A stretch of 64,000 nt of DNA from Argentina anserina. Its lineage: Eukaryota > Streptophyta > Magnoliopsida > Rosales > Rosaceae. The stretch covers positions 22,568,001 to 22,632,000 of the forward strand of contig NC_065876.1 of the NCBI RefSeq assembly GCF_933775445.1, in the 5' to 3' direction. Every line of letters begins with the position of its first letter. Within the stretch, counting starts at the first letter, position 1. The notes beneath the pieces are model-generated. The model was not told the origin of the DNA and ran no database searches. It saw only the letters and a list, made by a program, of their open reading frames with translations. Positions 21,941 to 32,407 of this stretch are shown here, piece after piece. Both the position numbers and the translations under genes were made by a program.

Positions 21941-24796
21941 TCAGGAAGTTCTTGCTTGGTACTCTGAGTCTGACTTTTTCAGGTCTAATTGTGTGATGAA
22001 CATTGGGCTGAGGCTTCTATAGGGGCTGCGCTTACAAATTCTTTCAAAGTACGAAACCTGGAGTCCCTTCTTCCTTGCAATGTCAGACCGAACTCTGCGC
22101 GGACTATATCCAGGTCTACCAGTAACTACAACACTAGTAGTCTTGTCTGCAAAGTTGGTCAGAGCTACCAATGTTTCTGGTTCAATAGCAGATGAAGCAT
22201 CCACTAGAAAGATATGGCTAAAATGCCCAGCTGCTATGCCTTTATCATGTAGTCGAAAACTACTCATGAAAGTTGAGAAAATCACCCTGTATTTCTTGAG
22301 TTTCTTTATGGGAGGACAAGAAAAACAAGACTGTTTGTAAAGAGATGAGCGGAGAGTATCCTCAGGTACCTCATCTTTCTCACGGAATGCAGAATTGGCA
22401 CGGAACATAGTAGACTCTGGAATCACCTTCACCAAGCTTCTCATCAACACATCACAGCAACTGTTAGTAGGCGCACAGATAATAATCCGATGCTTTGATG
22501 ACTTCAGATATAACTGGTATACTGCTTCACTAACAACCACTCCAGTTCTCGAAGGTTCTCCCAAGTATGCAAAAGATTTGCCTTCAGGTACGCAGACTGG
22601 ACCAGTTACTACATAAGGTGGTGAGCCATGACTCCTTAAGATATGTCCGACCGCAGAACGTTGATCTTGATCCAGCTCATGACAAGTAGTAGAAAGCAGA
22701 GGTGGTGCAGTAGAAATGCTCGCTCGTGAGTCACAGTCAGGGAAGAGGAAGTTCTGAAACAAGGCATCCGATGCATCTTTAACAGCTTGGTGGGCACGTT
22801 TCAAACAAACTCTATTGAATGAGAAGCTGACATCGTATTTTGTGTTGGAATGATGTTTAGAATAAAAGCCATCTTCAAATTCTACTAAAACGCGTTTGCT
22901 CCTAACACTCCGATAAATGAAACCCTGCATGAAAATAAGATCATTATGATGATAATGTGGTTATATAACTGATTTCAATTAGTACACTACTTGAAGCCTA
23001 TAAGGCCATAACCCATTTCTGTTGTTGTTGAAAATCTAGAGTAGGTGCAGCTAATTCATGATTATCATTCTACTTGATAATCTGAATGATAAATTAGAAA
23101 TGACAGGACTTGGTGAAGTAGAACTCGTGAAGTAGAACTATAGTGATCGATCAACAGAATCCAGCAAAAATATACTAAGGGGCATAAATAGATGTTCAGA
23201 GTTTACCTGAAAGGGCTCCGCAGTACTCTTACCAACTGGTCGTGCAAAGACCAAGTCCCGTGATAAGAGGTACGGCCGTTTCTCACGAACAGACTCAAGC
23301 TCAAATGCTACAAAGGTTTTGTCTTCCTTTTTCTTATTCTTATAAATTGCAGTTTCATCCAACTCCAATGTCACATCTTCCAATAGGAAATCACTCCATT
23401 TCTGAAGGCGAAAAAAATGCAGCACTAAATTAGTTAAGACAGCAAACAACATGCATAGAATCACATAATAACCAGATCAAGACAATGTAGCTATTGTCAA
23501 GGTGATTTATGCATCTAGTAATCAGGGTACCTCCGTATAGAAATCTTCAGTATATAAGAGAGCAGCAAAGTAATCCTTGTATGTTTTGGGAGACAAAGGG
23601 TTATTGAGAACTTTGGGCACAATTTCGTCCTTGATCAAGGCTTTGATATCCTCCGGAATCATGAATACAGGTAAGGAATCCTCTTCAACACACACATAAG
23701 CTGTTTTCTTGCCGTCTCGTTGGTGTTGAGTTGTAACATTTGAGGAGGAGGAGGCTGGGGATAAGATTGACTTATAGACAGGAGGGACCTTCGGAGAAGA
23801 TAGAGACGAAGATTGTGGTGGTTTCTTAGGGGATGATGAAGATGGTGTAACCTTCGGAGAAGATAGAGACGAAGATTGTGGTGGCTTCTTAGGGGATGAT
23901 GAAGATGGTGTAACCTTCGGAGAAGATAGAGACGAAGATTGTGGTGGTTTCTTAGGGGATGATGAAGATGGTGTAACCTTCGGAGAAGATAGAGACGAAG
24001 ATTGTGGTGGCTTCTTAAGGGATGATGAAGACGAAGATTGTGGTGGCTTCTTAAGGGATGATGAAGATGGTGTAACCTTCAGAGAAGATAGAGACGAAGA
24101 TAGTGGTGGCTTCTTAGGGGATGATGAAGATGGTGTAATCTTCGGAGAAGATAGAGACGAAAATTGTGGTGGCTTCTTAGGGGATGATGAAGATGGTGTA
24201 ACCTTCGGAGAAGATAGAGACGAAGATAGTGGTGGCTTCTTAGGGGATGGTGAAGATGGTGTAACCTTCGGAGAAGATAGAGACGAAGATTGTGGTGCCT
24301 TCTTAGGGGATGATGAAGATGGTGTAACCTTCGGAGAAGATAGAGACGAAGATAGTGGTGGCTTCTTAGGGGATGGTGAAGATGGTGTAACCTTCGGAGA
24401 AGATAGAGACGAAGATTGTGGTGCCTTCTTAGGGGATGATGAAGATGGTTTAATAGTAGATGATGTAGTATAAGATGGAAAATGTTGAGATACTGGTGGG
24501 GGTTTATAAGTGGAGGCGAGAGATGAATAAGGTGAACGAAGCAGAGAAGGAAAAAAATCACCATAGTGGTAGTGAGGCTGAAATGAAGTTGAAGTTGAAG
24601 TTGAAGTTGATGAAGTAGGCAAATGGCTGATCCTAGGACTGTCCGTATAATAACGGGAAGGGGCAAATGAAGCTTCTTCATCATCAGCGGTATCAATATG
24701 AACATGCTTTCTTGTATAATGGGACGAAGATCGTATACAATCAGGCTCATCGGCACAGCAAAGAAGGCATCTCAGAAATTCAAAACAGCCCGACAT
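21941..24796 (-). CDS. SDE3/MOV10-like protein with SPKK repeats and altered helicase motifs
   Basis: Three minus-strand exons: 24796-23531 (422 codons), 23401-23207 (65) and 22924-21941 (327 plus stop), phase 0 throughout; 814 aa. Residues 1-20 are Cys-rich (FLRCLLCC). Residues 128-339 are a 21-residue repeat with SPKK motifs. From about 370 (IPEDIKALIKDEIVPK) it follows Arabidopsis SDE3, the helicase of RNA silencing, up to motif III, then stops; the second RecA domain is absent. The ATPase motifs are changed. The Walker A site reads GPVCVPEGKS (595-604) where SDE3 has GPPGTGKT. Walker B reads FLVDASS (726-732) where SDE3 has LLDEAGQ. Motif III reads GRPGYSP for GDPRQLGP. ATP-driven unwinding is therefore unlikely. 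The frame is intact over 2.4 kb of coding sequence, which argues that a protein is made; its role is unknown. Confidence 0.85.
23780..24415 (-). repeat. 63-bp coding minisatellite (21-residue SPKK unit)
   Basis: Nine full units of SSSLSSPKVTPSSSSPKKPP plus Q or L, one shortened 12-residue unit and a partial last unit, all in frame. Three forms alternate (endings KAPQ, KPPL, KPPQ), and units 1-2 are repeated as 3-4, showing duplication of pairs. Unit length is a multiple of three, so copy-number change leaves the reading frame intact. Confidence 0.95.
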
Positions 24797-26114
24797 TTCT
24801 TGATCACTCTACTGAGTCTGCTCTCTCCTGTGACTGTGATCAAATTCAGAACAAACAAGCTAATCAATCCAAACCCTTTCTACTGTTTCTAGTTCAAAGC
24901 AGATCGGGTAAACTGTTGCAAAATTTAGTAGAAATGGAACTCAAGAATCTAACGATGATTGCAGAGGAGGACCAGACAGATCGATCAGTGTCGAAGGGTG
25001 ACACAACAAATTGATAAAAAGATGAAGAGAGGAACAGAGAAGACCAAGACCTCGTTGACTAGCGCCAACGACTGTTCACCAACTAAGCTTTTCTACTCGC
25101 TAGTGGACTACTACTCGCTCTAATAAGTAATGCTTGCTTTTCAAGAAAAAAAAGAAAAACCACAGTAGGGTGTTTTTGTAAGATTGAGTTTGAACATGAC
25201 AATTCATCTACATACTACAACTTGTTATTGCTCACAGAATGAGTAGTCGAGATAAAGTATGACTCCTTATCCTTGTTAATTATGTTTGTGATAGAATCTC
25301 ACTTACATGATAGGAAATCTATTTACTTAACAACTAAGAATAAACGTCTGATAAAGATATAGTGAACCAGTTGTAATTGGATTCATCAACCTCTTATGAG
25401 GAGGGCTCTATTACTTCTGCTCTATATATATACGTGATCCCTGTGACCTCTCTAAGACACGAGCTATTCATAATCTTGCCCTATAGATAAAAAATTTAGA
25501 GAGAATCACAGAAGATAAGTATGCAACGATGATTGTTCTTTTCTAATATTAATTGTTTTTTGTTATGTGTTTATTGAATGCAATCGGTATGATTTTGTTT
25601 GATAGTCTGTGTACTTACAACAGTTTATTAGAAATTTAGAATGCAACTACATGCACAGTGAGTAGTGAGTAGTGACTGGTAAAGTAGTAAAGGGAGAACG
25701 AGAAACAGGGTCCTTTTCTTAACTCTTAAGAGTTAAGAGGACTAAAAGGCAGAACAAATCACTAGGACTACACATGCTGTAGGGTACTAGATCAGCTGTC
25801 TATGGCCGATGATGAATCTAGCTACGTGGAAAATATGCCCTTTCTGTGACTTGGAACAACACATCATGCATCACAAAAAAGATCACAGTCGAATTTATAA
25901 TCACGCAGAGTTTAGTTTCCTTCACTTGTGTTGAATTTCATATTTACACAATCCCAAGATAGAAAATGTTGGCGAATTAAACAAGACCAATAATGTTTAC
26001 GCAACTCAAAAGTTCAAAGAGCAATCAGGATTGGAGCAGCACAGTAAGCTCCATATACGTTGATGTTGCCATAAGGCCCATAACACATGCACAACTGGAA
26101 ATGAAGGTGTCATC
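24797..26114. other. Promoter region of the SDE3-like gene and spacer
   Basis: No gene or named element recognised. The spacer separates two tandem, same-strand SDE3-like loci. Confidence 0.45.
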
Positions 26115-28504
26115 TCATTTTATTGTCATCTTGCTGAGCCTTTGAAAGTATGATATCTTCAGTCCTTTGGTCCTGGCCATACCAGATTGCATCCGATTTG
26201 TTGGATGATAGGTTGCACCTGTTACTATAACAGCCGTGCTTTCATTAGCGAAATTAGCAAGAGGTATCATCGTCTCTGGCTCAGTAGCCAAGGCAGCATC
26301 CACTAGAAAAATATGGCTGAAATGTCCACAAGATAGGCCTTCACTCTGTAGCCGAAAGCTGGTAACAAACGTGGAGAAGATCAGCCTCATTTACCTCTCT
26401 AAATGCAGCATTGGTTCGATACATGTCACACTCTGGAATTACATTCTTTAAACTAATCATAAACCCATCACATGTGCTGTTTAAGGGGGCACATATGAGA
26501 ATACGATCATCTGGGGAACTTCTATAGATTTGCAATGCTGCTTCTCGAACAACCTCTCCTGTGCTTGATAGTTTATACCTGTTACGTTCAGTCTTTCTCG
26601 CATAATTCACGCAGCCTTGGCCCTGTATAATGTAGGGTGGCGAACCAGACCGGCCTAAAATCTGTCTAACTGCAGCCTTTTGAACTGCATCAAGTTCATG
26701 ATTGGTGGAACGCTTTTCCGACGTGGATGATGAACCTTTGGGAATGATGGTCTTTTCTGGAACACAATCAGGAAAGAGGTAGTTCTGGGACAAAGGATAT
26801 GATGCAGCTAGGATAGCAGCATGAGCTCTTTTAAAGCAGAGCCTGTAATATGAGAAGCTGATGTCATATCTGTGTTTCGCATCACGCTGATAATGAAATT
26901 CATGTCCAAAATCAACTAATACATGACTGCCCCTCACCACACGGTAGAGAATTCCCTGAGTAAAATACAGCAGCATAGTATTGCTTATAACAGGAAACAA
27001 CTAGATCCTTCTACATAAACACGTACTACGTACCAATGTTTTAAAAAACTCACCTCAAGGTTCGTATGAGGCTTAAAAAACTTAAGGTTACTTACATAAC
27101 GCTTATGTTTTCTGATCTGGGCACTAAGGCTTAAAACGCTTAAGCTTTTTACGCTTTATGCTACATTTTTCAGGTATTTTACTACGTTTTAGAAAATAAT
27201 ATTTTTAGGTATATTTTTATATTTATTTATATACTGTGTTTAATTTGATGAAAACTATCTAAAACGTTTGGATTATGAATTTCATTATATCTAAATGCAA
27301 TAAATTAGTAAGTTTTTATGTATATTTGTTCTTTTTGTATGTGTATAATTATATATTTACACATTTTACTACTAATTTTTTTATAACATAAGGCTTACGT
27401 TTTATGTGCCTCAAGTTTTAAGACTCTTAAAAAAACGCATTGGGGTACGTTTTCGCATTTTAAAACATTGCTACGTTTTACTGAATATATGAAGGGAAAT
27501 ATTGTTGCAGCAGCATTACACATGAAAGCTTACTACATGCGCCTTCTTACCTGGACTTACATACCATATAGAAGTATGTATGATATAAGAGGAAATTGTA
27601 GCATAATGATAGAGCATGGTACAATATATAATCAATTACCCAGTACCTCATATAAATGCATGAATTTTACAGAGCTTACCTCAAATGGTTGAACATCACT
27701 ACCCGAAGGTCGTGCATAAACAAAGTCCCTTGACAAAAGAAATGGGCGTCTCTGAGGAACGGAATCCAATTCTAACATTACAAAGTTTTTTTTATTCTTC
27801 TTTTTGACCTTTATAATTGCTTCTTCCAAACTCAATGTCACATGCAACATTTGATAATTTTTCCATTTCTGAACCAAATAAAATCAGCAGAATCAAGAGA
27901 TCGACTTGGAACACCGGCTCCTTTCTGAAGGCACCAACTCAAAAAGGGAAGGGAACAATTAAAGCATACCTCCAAGTAGACCTTCTCAGCATATAAGAGA
28001 GCAGCAAAGTAGTTCTTATAGGTTAAGGGAGACAGTGGCTGGTTAAGAACTTTAGGCACGATATCTTTCTTGATCAAAGCTTTAATGTCTTTGGGAACCT
28101 TGTATATAGGTAATGAGCTCTTTTGAACCAAAGAATAGTGTGACTTCCCCCGCCGATCATGCCTTAAAGGTTGGAGGCAGCTTAGTTGATGATGGAGGTG
28201 ATCCAGATGATGAAAACGAAGAATGCTGACTAGGGGAAGACTGAGGCAGCACAGAAATACTCACCAATGCAGATGGCAGTGATGATGGAGATGGATTAGA
28301 TGAGCCCTTTTCAATCCATGAATAATTTGTCTTCACATGTTGATCACTTATATACGAGTGAGATGAGGCTGAAGGCAGCTTAGGTGACAATGGTGGTGAT
28401 TCTGATGAAGATGGGGAAAATGGAGGTGGTGGAGAGTGAATTACCAGTTGGGGTTCTAGGAATGCTGGGGATGGATAAGTAGGTAAGACCTTCTCAACAC
28501 TCAA
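26115..28504 (-). pseudogene. Frameshifted SDE3-like paralogue
   Basis: Same strand and exon plan as the intact neighbour: exon 1 to 27970, exon 2 27868-27680, exon 3 from 26955. Exon 1 encodes a Ser/Pro-rich head (28157-28504) without the 21-residue SPKK repeat, then a frame change near 28155 before SLPIYKVPKDIKALIKKDI. In exon 3 a deletion of roughly 85 bp near 26392 fuses NAAFREVNE to the region before RLIFSTFVTSF out of frame. It ends early, at SYFQRLSKMTIK. Walker A is again abnormal (GQGCVNYARK), so its loss predates the duplication or is a clade feature. More Ser/Pro-rich frames reach to about 28850, so the original start is uncertain. Confidence 0.8.
27034..27470. mobile_element. hAT-like MITE in intron 2 of the SDE3-like pseudogene
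   Basis: Ends are inverted: CAATGTTTTAAAA on the left, TTTTAAAACATTG on the right. The flanks CTACGTAC (27026-27033) and CTACGTTT (27471-27478) look like an 8-bp target duplication with two changes, which fits the hAT superfamily. It has repeated 'aaggcttaaaacgcttaag' internal sequence and no coding capacity. Confidence 0.6.
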
Positions 28505-31500
28505 GTTTTTTTCCTTTTGCGTCGGTTTCTTCTCTTTAACTTTGAGGAAGAAGCAGAAAGACAGGGTTCCAAGGACTATGGGAGCTCAAGGGGAGAGGGA
28601 GATGGGGGTGGCCTAGAAGTAAATGATGGGGATGCAGATGATTCAGATGAAACCTGCGCGCTTTTCAATCCAAACAAAAATTGCCTTCCCCTTTTGATTG
28701 TTTCCCTTAGGGGAGGAAGCTGATGAAGGTGGTTTCAATTTGGGAAAAAAAAAGAGAGGATTTAGGTGGTTTAGATGAAGATGTTGGGGGTTTAATTGAC
28801 ACTTCAGGTGGTGCTTGTTCCTGTATGAATGAACTGTTAGAAAGATTTTAAAAATATAAAAGAAAAGAGGGGAAGTATTGAAACGGTGGATAGACATCTA
28901 TTCAATCAAGAGGTGTCTTGTATATTTGATATGTTTCTCAAACCTGTTGCAATTGTATGTCAATTATTTTGAATGCAAATTCAATTTAATTATAGATGAC
29001 TCTTGGTGAAGAGTTATGACTGAAAGTACAAGTCTGTTAGTTGTTTGAAAATGTATGACTAATCCTATATATATATAGGGATACTTCTTTGCATATGAGA
29101 ACAAAAAAATAACACCGTGTTCCTTTCTTTTACTCTCCTTCTGATAGTCTATTTCAATCTCTTTTCTCAAAACAAAATCTGGAAACTATACATCTGCAGA
29201 TATAGTTTCTAGCAACCTTGAGCCCCTTGTAAAATCTTCAATCGAGTGTTAGGTTGATCTTTGTAAGTGCAAGACGCTGATCAACATTAGCCAGTTGCTA
29301 GGTTTCATTGTATCCACAAGGCTTATTTGCATCAACCCCTTTGCACACAAGTAGTAGGGGCAAATATAGTCTGAAAGATAGCGTTGCTACAACGTGCCTT
29401 GAAGCATTAAACTCTTTCAAATGATCACTACCCACATACCTATATTCACAAAATCTCCAACATGAACACACATTCAATGAAAGGGAGATGAATTGAAAAC
29501 AAAGTTGTAAGAAAACCTCATTCTGAGGATCCAATATTCTATATTGCTTATCTATATTACATCACATACATACACAGGTTATAAGTCAAGTAAATTAAGG
29601 ATTTACAAAAAAAGGAAAAACTAAACTTAGATTTGCAATGCACAGAGATTAATTATACTCATTATTCGACAGTTAAGCTCTATCTGATGTCAAAGTAATT
29701 ACATGCATATGATGAGACAAATCAAGCTAGTTAAGGAAAACAAACTCTTTTAGCTGTTGAATACACAATTGATCAGAAAAAGTTAACAAACGATCCAGTC
29801 TTTACTTTTATTTGATATTTTTTTGTTTGATTGAAGAGAAATTTCAAGCCAGAGTTCCCTAGAAATGAGAGAATGAGCTAGTACCTAAACTGATGTGTGC
29901 TGTCGCCGATTAGTTTTCAAGCTTATAACAAAAGAAATCTGCGCCTCGATCATTTCACTAAGTACCAACCATTCATCAGTCCTCAAACAAAGCAATAGCA
30001 TAAAAAAAAAAGTAAGTTGACTGCATGCAAATAGATCAAAAATATGAAGTTCATGACCACAAAAGCAAAGGAAAATTAACAAAGGGGAATTTAGAAGGAG
30101 ATCAAGATAAACAAGAATGTACCTGAGATTGTTGAGCCAATGAGCGATCATTATTGAGAGATAGGTAGAGTCATATGCTGATATAAATTATGCTGATGGT
30201 TCCATCTCCCTTCCCAAACAGTGAACAAAGACCATGACTTGATAATTGATATATAAACGCAAAGTCACTGTTTAAGAAGACTTTGAGAGGACTCTTGTTA
30301 TACGTATAACTGATTCCTTGAAATTCTCTGTAATGATCATTGACAAACGTATAATTTATTGTAGAACAGTAACAGTACTAGAGACTGAGAATTTAAGATA
30401 GAAAAAACATACAGTATGACTCATCTTATCATTCTCATGTCCTTAATTGCTAGAATGATAGGAAACAGAAACCCTGCTGGTTCAATGATCCAGTGCAGCA
30501 CATTCGCACCGAAAGAGTGATATATGAAAAGGGTCCAAAGCGATAATTACAAAAATCTATAAGAAACGAAGGAAAGAAGTACCAGAGTGGAGTTGGCTCA
30601 CCTCTTTTGTTGTATTGTGGGTGGTAAGCAGTCACAAGATGTAATAATAACAAGGAGGACGAGTTGATGAAACTTTAATCTTTAATTTGAGTGCAGGGCT
30701 CCACGGGAGTATAATAAGGTTAAGAAGAAGATTCACTTATGTCCTTATTCACAGCTACTGCTTAATTATCAATTCCTGAAGATGGCTGATGGGTTCTGTA
30801 CGTAGATGCATACATACATAATCGAACCAGAATATATATACATTTGTTGATGACCATGTATATATAAGAAAAGACAAAAGAAACTAGCTCCATTTGGCTG
30901 CAAAGCTAGCAGATTGCACCTTCTTCTGGGAAATGAATGAGAACCGATCATTGACTCACTCTTTTCAGTATTTTAAGACTCCCAAGCTTTCTCATTAGGT
31001 ACCTCAAGCTTTGTGTCCTTCTTAAATCTTCCCGGCTTTGCTTGTGTTATATGCATTTTTTGATCATTTATATCATCATATCCCTCTTCTTTTTTATCCT
31101 CCTTCACAATTGTGTTTTTGTAACTTTATGGCTTCATTGCGTAAACAGCTTTTGTTTGGCAACATCTATTGCCACTTTTTTTTTTACATAATCTCACTGT
31201 GGCTTGGTTTCTCATGAAGAATTCAAACACTTTCTAGATATCCAAAATGTTGATGAAAAAGTTATGGGGTTTTCCCTTTGTTGATTTTAAGTGCAGTAAT
31301 ATATATCATTTCAGAGTGCACAGTTTATTCATACTCCTATTATTGGTTTTTTCTGATTTAGTTGTCACTGGAATGAAGCAGCAATTTTAGGTGATTGATT
31401 ATGAAATGTTGAAACTCTAATATGGTATATGAAATCTTGTAATTCCAGTCTCCAGATACATTATTATGTATCTTTTACTCTCTGATTTGAGGGGATGGAA

Positions 31501-31730
31501 ATCTTTGAACTTGTATCAGTTCAGGACTACCGAGTCAATTTACATGCATTGTAGATCTTTTGTACATTATATTGGTTAAGTAATGTGTCTGTTGATTCCA
31601 ATCATTCATCACTGTAAGCAGCAGAAATGAAAGAAGGGCTGATCGGCATAAGAAGTATATACGAGATATGAACAAAGATCTGATCTAATGGAGAGAAAGC
31701 AGACGAATGATAGAGGTGTATCCAGCAAGC
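28505..31730. other. Intergenic DNA
   Basis: To about 28850 there are Ser/Pro-rich remnants of the SDE3-like pseudogene head. From there to 31.6 kb nothing is recognised. The last ~80 bases are one half of a duplicated block whose other copy is near 39.15 kb. Confidence 0.45.
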
Positions 31731-32391
31731 TGTTAGGGAATGCGGAAGAATGAACTGAAGAATGGAAATCGAAATAACTCACAACCACAAGCGAAAATAA
31801 AATGAAAGAGAACACCGGGATTTAACGTGGTTCGGCAAAGTGCCTACGTCCACGGGTAACAACAATAAAGATCCTCCACTATACGAAGAAAGGTTACACT
31901 GAGAGAAATACTACTTCAAGACTCACACTTGAAGGGATACACTCTCACACACTTTATTTTGCTACACACACAAAACTCTCTACTTGGAGTTCTCTCTATC
32001 TCTCACTCTTGATCACACACAAGATGATCTCTCCCTTATTGTTCTTCTATATTTATTGCACCACTTCTCATGCCTTTATATAGGCAAACATCTTTGTGCA
32101 ATTCATGCATTTTCATGTAACATGCATGGAAGCAAAGTCAATCTTCTTCCTTGATCCATGCTCAATGTTGGCATGCTCATCAATGCATTCTTCTTTCTTT
32201 GTCAAACAAATCAACCACCTACCACCATAAGGTTGTAGATTTGTTTCTTACCTTCAACAAAGGTTGCTCTAAGTTTCAACAAAACCAACTCCACCAATTA
32301 ATAGGTCACCAAAGTAATAGGTGTGCTTGATTTACTCATGTGAACATCACATAGTTTTCACACCTCCATTAGGGAGGGATTGACCCTATCA
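31731..32391 (-). repeat. 3' LTR of the copia element
   Basis: 661 bp, TGTTAGGG to CCCTATCA as read on the plus strand. It has a TATA-like CTATATAAAGG on the minus strand at about 32073-32085. Confidence 0.95.
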
Positions 32392-32405
32392 ATCTCCCCC
32401 TCCCG
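32392..32405 (-). other. Polypurine tract of the copia element
   Basis: GGGAGGGGGAGAT on the minus strand, directly next to the 3' LTR. It primes plus-strand DNA synthesis. Confidence 0.85.
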
Positions 32406-32407
32406 AC

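Noticed and set aside
24079..24756. 225-codon His/Leu-rich frame opposite phase to the SDE3-like exon 1
   Set aside because: Out-of-frame reading of the 63-bp minisatellite.
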